Notes: generated by a model from the sequence alone, not told the origin. A stretch of 25,757 nt of DNA from an uncultured Eubacteriales bacterium (GCA_934445015.1 CAKSDJ010000019.1:1-25757), one strand, 5' to 3'; counted from the stretch's first letter, positions 13,896 to 22,957 are shown. Translations and numbers: made by a program.

Positions 13896-15110
13896 CTAAA
13901 TTATCTTGATAATTTTAATACCGAAATCGGTAAGTGCATTTTTAATTTGTTCTATGTGTTCAAAGTTACGGGTTTCAAGCGTAACGCGTAAATAACAACC
14001 GTTAACGTCAGAGCCGGCACCTAGGTGCTCGTGATGAACCGCAATAACATTTCCGCCGTGTTCGGCAATTATGCGCGACACATTAAGCAGCTGACCCGGT
14101 TTGTCAACAAGTTCAATGTTTATCTGGCAGTTTCTGCCCGACATAATAAGACCGCGGTTAATAACGCGCGACAGTATGGTTACATCAATGTTACCTCCTG
14201 AGAGCAGGCAAACCGTTTTTTTGCCTTTTATATCAAGTTTATTAAACATTGCCGCAGCAACCGAAACCGCACCTGCACCTTCGGTTACAAGTTTATGCTG
14301 TTCCATAAGCGCGAGTATTGCGGCAGAGATTTCATCGTCGGATACGGTTACTATATCGTCAACGTATTTTGAGCAAATATCATAGGTGAGCGAACCCGGC
14401 TCTTTAACTGCAATACCGTCCGCTATTGTAAATACAGAGTCAAGTTTTTCAATGTGCTCGTCGTGAATCGAATTAAGCATTGAGGGAGCGCCTGAGGCCT
14501 GTACTCCGTATACCTTGATTTTCGGATTTAACTTTTTAATGGTATAGGCTATACCCGATATAAGGCCGCCTCCGCCTATAGGAACAATAACAGCGTCCAT
14601 ATCAGGCAGTTGTTCAATAAGTTCAAGTGCTATTGTGCCCTGACCCGCTATTACATCCGGGTCGTTAAACGGATGTATAAATGTATAACCCATTTTATCG
14701 CGCAGTTCCAGTGCTTTTGCATAGGCGTCATCATAAACGCCGTCTACAAGGCAGATCTCCGCTCCGTAACTGCGGGTTGCCTCAACTTTTGAAATAGGCG
14801 CGCTGTCAGGCAGGCAAATAACGGCTTTAATACCGTTTTTTTGTGCGGCAAGAGCTACGCCCTGCGCATGATTACCGGCAGAACAGGCTATAACACCTTT
14901 GGCTTTTTCATCATTCGTAAGACATGACATTTTATAATAGGCACCGCGAACCTTAAAAGAACCCGTAATTTGCAGGTTTTCTGTTTTGAGGTATATTTCA
15001 GCGTCTTTATTAAGTTTCGGTGCATACAGAACATCGGTCTGAATAGCAACGTCTTTTAAGGCATACTTTGCCTTATATACATTATCAAGGGTAAGTCCTT
15101 TATTTTTCAT
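13896..15110 (-). CDS. ilvA: Threonine ammonia-lyase with C-terminal ACT domain
   Basis: Deaminates threonine to 2-ketobutyrate, the entry into isoleucine synthesis. The 404-residue fold-type II PLP enzyme has PLP lysine K53 in GSFKVRGA, SAGNHAQG (77-84) and the glycine loop GGGG (179-182). A single ACT-like domain occupies about 328-404. The length is nearer the roughly 400-residue form than the 514-residue E. coli IlvA. That form is annotated both as biosynthetic and catabolic (TdcB); the ilv operon context supports biosynthesis. AGGAAGG precedes the start. Confidence 0.92.
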   Translation of the reverse strand: MKNKGLTLDNVYKAKYALKDVAIQTDVLYAPKLNKDAEIYLKTENLQITGSFKVRGAYYKMSCLTNDEKAKGVIACSAGNHAQGVALAAQKNGIKAVICLPDSAPISKVEATRSYGAEICLVDGVYDDAYAKALELRDKMGYTFIHPFNDPDVIAGQGTIALELIEQLPDMDAVIVPIGGGGLISGIAYTIKKLNPKIKVYGVQASGAPSMLNSIHDEHIEKLDSVFTIADGIAVKEPGSLTYDICSKYVDDIVTVSDDEISAAILALMEQHKLVTEGAGAVSVAAAMFNKLDIKGKKTVCLLSGGNIDVTILSRVINRGLIMSGRNCQINIELVDKPGQLLNVSRIIAEHGGNVIAVHHEHLGAGSDVNGCYLRVTLETRNFEHIEQIKNALTDFGIKIIKII

Positions 15111-15123
15111 ACTTTTTGCCTTC

Positions 15124-16308
15124 CTATATTATGCTGTTAATAAATTGTTCCGCAGCACGCGGCGAACGTGTGCCTTTTGCAAGTGCGAATGCCTCTGCCT
15201 TTGTGTCAAGTTCGGTTTTATCAATCGTAATGTTATTTTTATCGGCAAGTTTGTGTATTATATCAAGATAGAGCGATTTGTCGGGCCTTTCAAAATAAAC
15301 CGTAAGACCAAATCTATCTGAAAGCGACAGCAGTTCCTGAACTGTGTCATTACGGTGAAGGTCATCATCACCCGAGCGGTCGGAAAAACTTTCTTTAACG
15401 ATATGCCTGCGGTTACTTGTGGCATATATGACCGCATTTTTTGCTTTTGCCGATGCGGAACCTTCAAGCGCCGCCTTTAACATACTGAAACAGTCATCGT
15501 TTTTATTGAACGAAAGATCGTCAATAAAAATAATAAATTTAAGCGGATTGTCGGCTATCCTGCCCATAATATGCGGCAAGCCGAAAAGCTGATCTTTTCT
15601 TATTTCAATAAGCCGCACACCTTGTTCGGCAAAATAATTTGCACACGCTTTTACGGTAGAAGATTTGCCTGTTCCCGCATCGCCGAAAAGCAAAATATTT
15701 GCCGCCGATTTACCGTCAATCAGCGCTTTTGTGTTGTCAAAAACCTTTTTGCGTTCATTTTCATAGCCGATAAAACCGTCGACCGATACCGTATCGGCAG
15801 ATTTAACCGGAACAACCGCGTCATTTTCAAGCGTAAACATATTTGCGGTCGAAAAAATACCGTAACCGTAACGGTTAATATTTTTAATTCGTTCTTTATA
15901 AACAGCTGTAAAATCGGTTTCACTGTTTTCAAAAGAGGGGATATAGCCATCGTATTCTATATCTTCAAATAAATCTTTTGCACTAAGATGCGTAAGGCGT
16001 GAAAATATCTGAAGTTCCGAGTTCACATTGTTTAAAAGAAAATTCGGGATATTTTTCTTTTTAGCTACCGATACAACATATCGGTTTTCATCGGCAAATA
16101 TACTTCTGCGTAAAAAATCTGAAAAAGAATAATTGTCATACGATAACGAATGAACAAATTCGCCAAACAACTCTGATTGTGTTTGTATATTTTCACTGCT
16201 TTGTAAAAACCCAATCAGCGCTGCAATCGGCTTTGTTTTAAGTAATCCGCGAAATACGCACAATGCGTTCAATTCACATGCAAGCGATTTTTTTTGCTGT
16301 TCTGTCAT
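15124..16308 (-). CDS. DUF815-type AAA+ ATPase of unknown role
   Basis: A 394-residue protein with a helical N-terminal region (about 1-170) and a C-terminal AAA+ domain. Walker A is GDAGTGKS (209-216), Walker B is FIIFIDDL (258-265), and a sensor-like ATSNRRH follows at 296-302. The FGDAGTGKSS and ATSNRRHIVKESF strings match the DUF815 family, whose biochemical role is not established. No membrane segment or signal peptide is seen. It lies between ilvD and ilvA with gaps of 8 and 13 nt, so it is transcribed with the branched-chain genes. The operon position may be incidental, or it may remodel or protect one of the enzymes; that is speculation. Confidence 0.85.
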   Translation of the reverse strand: MTEQQKKSLACELNALCVFRGLLKTKPIAALIGFLQSSENIQTQSELFGEFVHSLSYDNYSFSDFLRRSIFADENRYVVSVAKKKNIPNFLLNNVNSELQIFSRLTHLSAKDLFEDIEYDGYIPSFENSETDFTAVYKERIKNINRYGYGIFSTANMFTLENDAVVPVKSADTVSVDGFIGYENERKKVFDNTKALIDGKSAANILLFGDAGTGKSSTVKACANYFAEQGVRLIEIRKDQLFGLPHIMGRIADNPLKFIIFIDDLSFNKNDDCFSMLKAALEGSASAKAKNAVIYATSNRRHIVKESFSDRSGDDDLHRNDTVQELLSLSDRFGLTVYFERPDKSLYLDIIHKLADKNNITIDKTELDTKAEAFALAKGTRSPRAAEQFINSII

Positions 16309-16316
16309 AATCTGAT

Positions 16317-17987
16317 CTACCCTTTAAAACGGTTTATTATTGCGCCTTTATCTGCAGAACTTACCTGTGACGCATAGCGCGCAAGCACGCCTTTTATGTC
16401 AGTTTTTTTCTTGATTTGTGTAGCCGCTTTGCGGTTTTTGATTTCATTTTCCGAAACTTTAAGTTCTATTGAGTATTCGGGAATATTGATTGAAATTATA
16501 TCGCCGTCTTTAACATAGGCTATAAGACCGCCCTGAACCGCTTCGGGTGAAATGTGCCCGATTGATGCTCCGCGGGTAGCGCCCGAAAAACGTCCGTCGG
16601 TTATCAGGGCAACCTGTTTATCAAGACCCATACCGGCAATGGCAGATGTAGGCGAAAGCATTTCACGCATACCGGGGCCGCCGGCAGGACCTTCATAACG
16701 TATAACAACAACATCGCCGGCAACTATTTTGCCACCGTAAATTGCGGCAATAGCATCTTCTTCGCTGTCGAATACTTTTGCAGGACCTTCGTGCTTAAGC
16801 ATTTCGGGCGATACGGCACTGCGCTTTACAACACAACCGTTTGGCGCAAGATTGCCCTTAAGAACGGCAATGCCGCCGGTTTTGGTATACGGGTTATCAA
16901 TCGTGCGTATAACATCGGTATTTTTGTTAACGGCAGATTCAATATTTTCACCCAGCGTTTTGCCGGTACAGGTCATAACAGCGGTATCAAGAAGATTTAA
17001 TTTTGTAAGTTCTTTCAGTACGGCGTAAACGCCGCCTGCCTCGTTAAGATCTTCCATATATGTCGGACCTGCCGGTGCCAAGTGACAAATGTTAGGCGTT
17101 TTTTCGCTGATTTCATTTGCCATATCAAGGTCAAATTTTATTCCGCATTCATTTGCAATTGCAGGCAAGTGAAGCATACTGTTTGTTGAACAGCCAAGTG
17201 CCATATCGGCAGTAAGGGCATTTTTTACGGATGCCGACGTTATAATATCACGTGGGCAAATGTTTTTTTCAACAAGTTCCATAATTTGCATACCGGCGTG
17301 TTTTGCAAGTTCAATTCTTGCCGAATATACGGCTGGTATGGTGCCGTTGCCGCTGAGTCCCATACCGAGTACTTCTGTCAGGCAGTTCATAGAGTTAGCG
17401 GTATACATACCCGAACATGAGCCGCAGGTAGGGCAGGTGTTTTCTTCACAAACCGAGAGCTGTTTTTCATCAATTTTGCCTGCGGTAAATGCGCCTACAG
17501 CCTCAAACATACTTGAAAGGCTTGTCTTTTTACCGTTGACGCGACCTGCAAGCATTGGTCCTCCGCTTACAAAAATCGTGGGAATATTAACACGTGCCGC
17601 CGCCATAAGCAGTCCCGGAACATTTTTGTCACAATTAGGAATCATAACAAGACCGTCAAAACCGTGTGCCATAACCATTGCTTCGGTGGAATCGGCAATA
17701 ATATCACGTGTAATAAGCGAGTATTTCATTCCGGTGTGACCCATTGCAATACCGTCGCATACGGCAATAGCAGGGAACACAATAGGTGTTCCCCCCGCCA
17801 TTGCAACGCCGAGTTTTACCGCCTCAACGATTTTGTCAATATTCATATGCCCCGGTACGATTTCGTTGTATGAACTTACGATGCCTATGAGCGGTCTTGA
17901 CTGTTCTTCTTTTGTAAGACCGAGTGCGTGATACAAACTGCGATGTGGTGCATTTTGAAATCCGTTTACGATTGTATCTTTAATCAT
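16317..17987 (-). CDS. ilvD: Dihydroxy-acid dehydratase
   Basis: Dehydrates dihydroxy-isovalerate and dihydroxy-methylvalerate, the third common step to Val and Ile. The 556-residue IlvD/Edd protein has C119 in NCDKNVPG and CPTCGSCSGMYTANSMN (C185, C188, C191) for its Fe-S cluster. The N-terminal segment reads VPGHMNID without the cysteine found in [2Fe-2S] plant and mycobacterial enzymes. This points to an oxygen-sensitive [4Fe-4S]-type enzyme, consistent with an anaerobe. GAGG precedes the ATG at 17987. Confidence 0.95.
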   Translation of the reverse strand: MIKDTIVNGFQNAPHRSLYHALGLTKEEQSRPLIGIVSSYNEIVPGHMNIDKIVEAVKLGVAMAGGTPIVFPAIAVCDGIAMGHTGMKYSLITRDIIADSTEAMVMAHGFDGLVMIPNCDKNVPGLLMAAARVNIPTIFVSGGPMLAGRVNGKKTSLSSMFEAVGAFTAGKIDEKQLSVCEENTCPTCGSCSGMYTANSMNCLTEVLGMGLSGNGTIPAVYSARIELAKHAGMQIMELVEKNICPRDIITSASVKNALTADMALGCSTNSMLHLPAIANECGIKFDLDMANEISEKTPNICHLAPAGPTYMEDLNEAGGVYAVLKELTKLNLLDTAVMTCTGKTLGENIESAVNKNTDVIRTIDNPYTKTGGIAVLKGNLAPNGCVVKRSAVSPEMLKHEGPAKVFDSEEDAIAAIYGGKIVAGDVVVIRYEGPAGGPGMREMLSPTSAIAGMGLDKQVALITDGRFSGATRGASIGHISPEAVQGGLIAYVKDGDIISINIPEYSIELKVSENEIKNRKAATQIKKKTDIKGVLARYASQVSSADKGAIINRFKG

Positions 17988-18007
17988 AGGATTACCTCTT
18001 TTAAGTA

Positions 18008-19024
18008 TTAGTTGTTGATAAGTTTATCTTCATCGCTCCAACTGTAAAGCTTTCTGATTTCTTTGCCGACTTTTTCAGACGGGTGCTCTGCGGCAATTTT
18101 ACGCATTGCGTTAAAGTGTACCTGACTGCCTGCATTAGACATATCAAGCAGAAAATCTTTTGCGAAGGTGCCGTCCTGAATATCGGAGAGTATTTTTTTC
18201 ATGGCTTTTTTGGTATCATCGGTAATAATTTTAGGACCGGTGATATAGTCGCCGTATTCGGCAGTATTTGAAATAGAATAACGCATACCTTCAAAACCGC
18301 TTTGGTAAATAAGGTCTACAATAAGTTTCATTTCATGTATACATTCAAAGTATGCGTTTCTTGCGTCATATCCTGCCTCTACAAGTGTTTCAAAGCCTGC
18401 CTGCATAAGTGCGCATACACCGCCGCAAAGAACGGCTTGTTCGCCAAAGAGGTCTGTTTCGGTTTCGGTGCGGAAGGTTGTTTCAAGAACACCTGCACGC
18501 GCACCGCCTATGCCGAGCGCATAAGCAAGCGCTATTTCAAGTGCATCGCCGGTTGCATCCTGTTCAACCGCAACAAGGCAGGGAACACCTTTGCCGGCCT
18601 GATATTCACTGCGTACCGTGTGACCGGGGCCCTTGGGCGCAATCATTATAACGTTTACGTTCTTCGGCGGTTTAATGCAACCGAAGTGGATGTTAAAACC
18701 GTGAGCAAAAGCAAGTGTTTTGCCCTCTGTAAGGTGGGGTTCAATGCTTTCTTTATAAAGCTTAGCCTGCTTTTCATCGTTTATAAGTATCATAATAATG
18801 TCGGCGTTTGCCGCAGCATCGGCTGCTGTCATAACTTTAAGGCCCTGTGCCTCTGCTTTTGCCCAGCTTTTTGAGCCGTTATAAAGACCAACGATTACAT
18901 TTACGCCTGAATCTTTAAGGTTGAGCGCATGGGCGTGTCCCTGTGAACCGTAACCGATTATGGCAACAGTTTTTCCGTTGAGTTTTGCGAGGTTGCAATC
19001 CTGTTGATAATAAATGTTTTGCAT
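18008..19024 (-). CDS. ilvC: Ketol-acid reductoisomerase, class I
   Basis: Isomerises and reduces acetolactate or acetohydroxybutyrate, the second common Val/Ile step. The 338-residue class I enzyme has GYGSQGHAHA (24-33) for the dinucleotide. The cofactor loop reads GLYNGSKSW (46-54), whereas NADPH enzymes usually have GLRKGSKSW; both basic residues that contact the 2'-phosphate are missing. It may therefore accept NADH, which is an inference from the loop alone. AAAGGAG lies before the ATG. Confidence 0.95.
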   Translation of the reverse strand: MQNIYYQQDCNLAKLNGKTVAIIGYGSQGHAHALNLKDSGVNVIVGLYNGSKSWAKAEAQGLKVMTAADAAANADIIMILINDEKQAKLYKESIEPHLTEGKTLAFAHGFNIHFGCIKPPKNVNVIMIAPKGPGHTVRSEYQAGKGVPCLVAVEQDATGDALEIALAYALGIGGARAGVLETTFRTETETDLFGEQAVLCGGVCALMQAGFETLVEAGYDARNAYFECIHEMKLIVDLIYQSGFEGMRYSISNTAEYGDYITGPKIITDDTKKAMKKILSDIQDGTFAKDFLLDMSNAGSQVHFNAMRKIAAEHPSEKVGKEIRKLYSWSDEDKLINN

Positions 19025-19065
19025 AATGATTTACTCCTTTATGTATATAATTATTTTTAAATATT

Positions 19066-19557
19066 TTATGCTTTCAGAATATCGCTGCCGCGCTCAAGTG
19101 ATACTACGCCGGTGCGGCACATCTCAACAATTCCGAGCGGTTTCATAACATCGATAAACGCTTTTATTTTCAGCGGTTCACCCGTTACTTCAACGCACAT
19201 TGTATCTGTGTTGTAGTCGATAACTTTAGCACGGTAGATTTCGGTAGCGGCAATTACCTCACTGCGATTTTCGGGCGTGTTTTTAACTTTAATAAGCATA
19301 AGTTCGCGTTCAACGCTTTTTTCGCTTTCAAGCAATTTAACACGCTTTACGTTGTGCAGTTTATAAAGTTGGTTTACAAGCTGCTCTCTTACATAATCGT
19401 CACCGTTGAGCGTAACGGTGATTCGCGAATATGCGGGGTCATCGGTTTCGCCCACGGTAAGTGAATCAATGTTAAAACCGCGCCGCATAAACATACCCGA
19501 AACGCGCGCCAATACACCGAATTTGTTTTCTACATATACTGCAATCACACTTCGCAT
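19066..19557 (-). CDS. ilvN: Acetolactate synthase small (regulatory) subunit
   Basis: A 163-residue IlvH/IlvN protein. The N-terminal ACT domain (about 2-75: ENKFGVLARVSGMFMRRGFN) binds valine for feedback inhibition, and a second C-terminal domain contacts IlvB. The length matches the IlvH-type subunit. It starts 3 nt after the ilvB stop with GAGGAGG inside ilvB, so the two subunits are made together. Confidence 0.94.
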   Translation of the reverse strand: MRSVIAVYVENKFGVLARVSGMFMRRGFNIDSLTVGETDDPAYSRITVTLNGDDYVREQLVNQLYKLHNVKRVKLLESEKSVERELMLIKVKNTPENRSEVIAATEIYRAKVIDYNTDTMCVEVTGEPLKIKAFIDVMKPLGIVEMCRTGVVSLERGSDILKA

Positions 19558-19560
19558 TTG

Positions 19561-21255
19561 TTATGCCTCCTCTTTCGCGGTAATTATATCATCGATAGAA
19601 CCGCCCGGCGGAAGCATAGGAAGAACAAATTCATCCATATCAATAAGTGTGTCGATAATATAAGGTCCGTTGTATTTCATAGCGTTGGTAAACGCCTTTT
19701 TAAAATCTTTTAAATTTGCGACCCTTTCTGCTTTTAATCCGAAAGCATCTGCAAGTTTTAGAAAGTCGGTTTTTCTTTTAAGGGTGGTGTTTGAATATCT
19801 TTTGCCGAAGAACAGTGTTTGCCATTGCCTTACCATACCTAAAACTCCGTTATTCATAATTACTATGACCACCGGTGTGTTGTATGTAACCGCCGTTGCA
19901 AGTTCATTAAGGTTCATACCGAAACTGCCGTCGCCGGTTATAAGCACTGTTTTATCTCCGCTTGCAATTTGCGCGCCTATCGCCGCACCCAAGCCGTAAC
20001 CCATAGTTCCCAGTCCACCGCTTGAGGCAAAACGCCTCGGTTTTTCAAAATCGGCGTACTGTGCAGTCCACATCTGGTGTTGACCTACGTCCGTAGCGAT
20101 TACGGTGTTTTCATCTTTGACTTCATTTATAATATCAAAAATCTTCTTGGGGGTCATATCGGTTTTTGAGGCTTTTTCTGCCTTTAATTCAATGTTTTGC
20201 CCCTCTTGCTTGTATGTGTTTACAATATCGTTCCACTCGGGGTGATTTTGTTTTTCACACCGTTCAAGAATTTTTTTAAAAGCAGAAACAATGTTGCCGA
20301 CAAGTCCTACTTCAACTTTAACGTTTTTATTTATTTCCGAAAGGTCTGTGTCAAGTTGAATTATCTTTGCGTTTTTTGCAAACTTTGCAGTGTTGCCGGT
20401 AGCCCGATCGCTGAATCGCACACCGACGCCTATTATAAGGTCGGCGTCTTTATTCGCGAGTGATGACGCATATTTGCCGTGCATGCCCTGCATACCCAAA
20501 AAGCGGTTGTATGAGTTAGGCAACGCCGAAAGCCCCATAAAACTGCAGCCTATATAACCGTCAATTTTTTCTGCAAATGCCATAAGATCTGCCGTCATTC
20601 CGCGACCCGCTGCGCCGCCTCCTATATATATGTAGGGCCGTTTTGACTCATTGATAAGTTTAACAGCCTTATCGATATCTTCATCGCTTGCCTCCTGCTG
20701 GGGGTAGGGCTTAACAATATCAGCTTTTTCATATTCGCATTTTGCAATCTGCACATCTTTGGGTATATCAATAAGCACAGGACCCGGTCTGCCGGATTTT
20801 GCTATCTGAAACGCTTCTCTGATCGTATCTGCAAGTTCGGTTACATCGCTTACAAAATAGTTGTGCTTTGTAATCGGAAGCGTTACACCGGTAATATTGA
20901 TCTCCTGAAAACTGTCGCGTCCTATAAGACTTGTAGGAACATTGCCCGTGATTGCAACCATAGGTATTGAGTCAAGCATAGCCGTTGCTATACCGGTTAC
21001 CAGATTTGTTGCGCCAGGACCTGACGTTGCTATTACAATGCCGACTTTGCCCGTAACGCGTGAGTAGCCGTCTGCCGCGTGGGCAGCGCCTTGTTCATGC
21101 GCTGTAAGATAATGGTTTATGCGGTCACTTGCCTTATAAAGTTCATCATAAATATTTAAAACCTGTCCGCCGGGGTAACCGAACACGTCGGTGACGCCTT
21201 GCTCGATCAAAGTTTCAATAACAATTTGTGCGCCGGACATAATTTCCTTTTCCAT
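19561..21255 (-). CDS. ilvB: Acetolactate synthase large (catalytic) subunit
   Basis: A ThDP-dependent enzyme that condenses pyruvate with pyruvate or 2-ketobutyrate. The 564-residue protein has FGYPGG (25-30), catalytic E54 in AHEQGAAHAADGY, and the ThDP/Mg motif starting GDGSFGMN with NN downstream (MNNGVLGM). The QWQTLFF segment near the active site fits anabolic, herbicide-sensitive-type AHAS rather than catabolic AlsS. It is the first gene behind the T-box leader, with AGGAGG before its ATG. Confidence 0.95.
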   Translation of the reverse strand: MEKEIMSGAQIVIETLIEQGVTDVFGYPGGQVLNIYDELYKASDRINHYLTAHEQGAAHAADGYSRVTGKVGIVIATSGPGATNLVTGIATAMLDSIPMVAITGNVPTSLIGRDSFQEINITGVTLPITKHNYFVSDVTELADTIREAFQIAKSGRPGPVLIDIPKDVQIAKCEYEKADIVKPYPQQEASDEDIDKAVKLINESKRPYIYIGGGAAGRGMTADLMAFAEKIDGYIGCSFMGLSALPNSYNRFLGMQGMHGKYASSLANKDADLIIGVGVRFSDRATGNTAKFAKNAKIIQLDTDLSEINKNVKVEVGLVGNIVSAFKKILERCEKQNHPEWNDIVNTYKQEGQNIELKAEKASKTDMTPKKIFDIINEVKDENTVIATDVGQHQMWTAQYADFEKPRRFASSGGLGTMGYGLGAAIGAQIASGDKTVLITGDGSFGMNLNELATAVTYNTPVVIVIMNNGVLGMVRQWQTLFFGKRYSNTTLKRKTDFLKLADAFGLKAERVANLKDFKKAFTNAMKYNGPYIIDTLIDMDEFVLPMLPPGGSIDDIITAKEEA

Positions 21256-21275
21256 ATAACTCCTCCTATTATAAC

Positions 21276-21327
21276 AAAAAAGCCCTCATCTCTTTGTTAT
21301 TACAACGATAACTCAAGAGACGAAAGC
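21276..21327 (-). terminator. T-box leader terminator upstream of ilvB
   Basis: In minus-strand RNA the arms at 21327-21315 and 21294-21282 form 13 continuous pairs (three G.U), and GTTAT/ATAAC extends the stem towards the loop. TTTTTT (21281-21276) follows. Its 5' arm begins right after the antiterminator pairing region, as in known T-boxes. Confidence 0.85.
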
Positions 21328-21576
21328 GTGAATTATAAAAATCAACCTTCCGCGGTACCACTCTTATTCACCCAAATCAGGATGCAACTCAGGTGCTGAC
21401 ACACCTTAACTCTGTTACGGGAGTTACCGTCTGCAACTACTTTCAAAAAAACGATTTCAGTGCAGCCACTCCATGGCGATATTCAACAGTATTGCTTAAC
21501 GCCTCACACCGACCGGCATCTCTCTGCATAAGCAAAAAACAGTTTACTTTTCCATTTCACAGTGTTTAAAATTGTT
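21276..21576 (-). promoter_or_regulatory. T-box leader, likely tRNA-Ile responsive
   Basis: The minus-strand leader has the Stem I AGAGAG motif, a stem II-type ACGG/CCGT element with AACTC/GAGTT pairing, and the T-box core GTGGTACCGCGG (21361-21350). The core is framed by GTGAAT/ATTCAC antiterminator pairing. The specifier is read as AUC (Ile) at 21480-21478 in the context GAATATCGCC. The UGGU bulge would pair with an ACCA tRNA end, compatible with Ile. Uncharged tRNA-Ile should prevent termination and switch on the whole ilv-leu operon. The specifier assignment is by motif, not by folding. Confidence 0.88.
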
Positions 21577-21582
21577 AAGGGT

Positions 21583-21611
21583 ATTATATCATTTGTTTAG
21601 GCGGTTGTCAA
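21583..21611 (-). promoter_or_regulatory. Consensus promoter of the ilv-leu operon
   Basis: TTGACA (21611-21606) and TATAAT (21588-21583) are separated by 17 bp on the minus strand, about 7 bp before the start of the T-box leader. No other strong promoter was seen down to leuB, so about 12.6 kb probably depends on it. Confidence 0.85.
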
Positions 21612-21715
21612 CACCTTTTATTGATTTAAGGATATATATTTGTCTGATATAAAAGAGTTTGCGGTTTTAGGGTACTTAATTTTACAATATTGTCAAAGAA
21701 TACGGTAAAATTTTA

Positions 21716-21752
21716 AAACAGGGCAGAGATTTAAAAAATCAAAACCCTGTTT
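21716..21752 (-). terminator. Terminator of the AraC/GyrI regulator gene
   Basis: Inverted repeat AAACAGGG (21716-21723) and CCCTGTTT (21745-21752), followed on the minus strand by TTTTAAAATTTT. It lies about 50 nt after the gene's stop. The 130 bp from here to the ilv promoter shows no gene. Confidence 0.7.
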
Positions 21753-21802
21753 ATTACAAATAAAATATATTTCAACTTAAATCATGAATAATTGTTGTAA
21801 TT

Positions 21803-22777
21803 TCAGGTTCCGGTTTTTTTAACAGGTCTTACATACTTCCAAAAGCGTTTGCAATCGTGATAAAAATAAAAGACTCTGCCCTGCGTTATATCAAGTTCAT
21901 AACCGCTTTTTAAATAGTCAAAATCTTTCATTGCTTTTTCAATTTCCGCTTCCACGGCTTGATTTTCGGTCTCAAAATCAAACGGTCCGTGCTCAAAAAC
22001 TATGTATTCGCCTTCGGGTACATCCATTATTTGCATCTGCTGCGGAATTTTACCGTTATAATCAAGCGGTAAGCGAACGCCGTATGCCTCTGCCAGCGGA
22101 ATACCCCAACTGCATATTCTGCCACGCGGTTCGTTGATAAACGCCATAAGCTGCCCGCTTGCGGCATCTGATTCGGTTCCGCCTATATCGTCCAATTTGC
22201 CTTTAACACTGTCAAGCAGACCACAAATCGTTTCGCAGTCCTGACCCTTGATTTTGCTTTGCTTTTGCCAGAAATCATAATAACCTATGCTCTCATAATT
22301 TCTGATGTGTAAAAATTTATGAGCCGGAATTGTCACAAAATAAATCTTAATGTTTTCTGTTGATTCAGCCATACCTGCACCTCCTATTCCGAGTAAATAA
22401 CAGTCAAAAGGTTTTATCGCCGTCCGCAAAACAACGGGAACCGGCTTATTCCGGTATTTGCAGGGCGTTATACCGTATGCCTCTTTAAAGGCGCGTGTAA
22501 ATGCTTCATGTGATGAAAAACCGTATTTTACTGCGATGTCTAAAAATCCCTGCTTGGTATCACGTACATCTTTAAGCGCAAAAGCAAGTTTTCTGTATCG
22601 CAAATAATCCCAGAATTGCATTCCGGATATCTCCTTAAATTTTCTTGAAACATAATATTCAGAATAACCGAGAAATTTTGCAAGGTTTGAAAGAGTCAGC
22701 TTTTCATCACTTTGTTCTTTTATATTCTTGTCAATTTCAAAAATAATATTTTGAATATCTCTTTTCCATTCTGACAT
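21803..22777 (-). CDS. AraC-family regulator with GyrI-like ligand domain
   Basis: A 324-residue protein with an N-terminal AraC DNA-binding region of two helix-turn-helices (about 28-49 and 77-98; signature DIAVKYGFSSHEAFTRAFK then GITPCKYR). A GyrI-like small-molecule domain occupies about 120-318. Proteins of this build (Rob/BmrR-like logic) usually bind hydrophobic or cationic compounds and control efflux or stress genes. The start at 22777 has AAAAGGAAG upstream; an open extension to 22816 lacks a better site. It is monocistronic between two terminators. Its target and ligand are unknown, and nothing links it to the ilv operon beyond position. Confidence 0.88.
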   Translation of the reverse strand: MSEWKRDIQNIIFEIDKNIKEQSDEKLTLSNLAKFLGYSEYYVSRKFKEISGMQFWDYLRYRKLAFALKDVRDTKQGFLDIAVKYGFSSHEAFTRAFKEAYGITPCKYRNKPVPVVLRTAIKPFDCYLLGIGGAGMAESTENIKIYFVTIPAHKFLHIRNYESIGYYDFWQKQSKIKGQDCETICGLLDSVKGKLDDIGGTESDAASGQLMAFINEPRGRICSWGIPLAEAYGVRLPLDYNGKIPQQMQIMDVPEGEYIVFEHGPFDFETENQAVEAEIEKAMKDFDYLKSGYELDITQGRVFYFYHDCKRFWKYVRPVKKTGT

Positions 22778-22807
22778 ATATTGCACTTCCTTTTGACCGA
22801 TATATGT

Positions 22808-22813
22808 ATTATA
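22808..22813 (-). promoter_or_regulatory. Possible -10 box for the AraC/GyrI gene
   Basis: A TATAAT on the minus strand lies 31 bp before the chosen start. No recognisable -35 stands 16-18 bp upstream (AAACAG at 17), so the promoter is weak or activator-dependent. Confidence 0.35.
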
Positions 22814-22904
22814 CACGTTGGCAGAGTCGGCTGTTTGATTTGAATTGCACCTTTATATTTTAAACCACGTTGATATCAGCGGTAAATGCTTTTGGCAAAG
22901 AATT

Positions 22905-22942
22905 AAAAAAGAAAACCCGTTATTTCGCGAGTTTTCTTTTTT
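22905..22942 (-). terminator. Terminator of the greA-lysS unit
   Basis: A 12-bp inverted repeat (22905-22916 and 22931-22942), AAAAAAGAAAAC with GTTTTCTTTTTT, lies 15 nt after the lysS stop. On the minus strand the T-run TTTTTT completes the 3' arm. The A/T symmetry would let it work in both directions. Confidence 0.85.
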
Positions 22943-22957
22943 CAAACAGTTATATTA

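Noticed and set aside
18302..18874. Open frame of about 190 codons on the plus strand inside ilvC
   Set aside because: Antisense to ilvC with atypical composition and no family resemblance.
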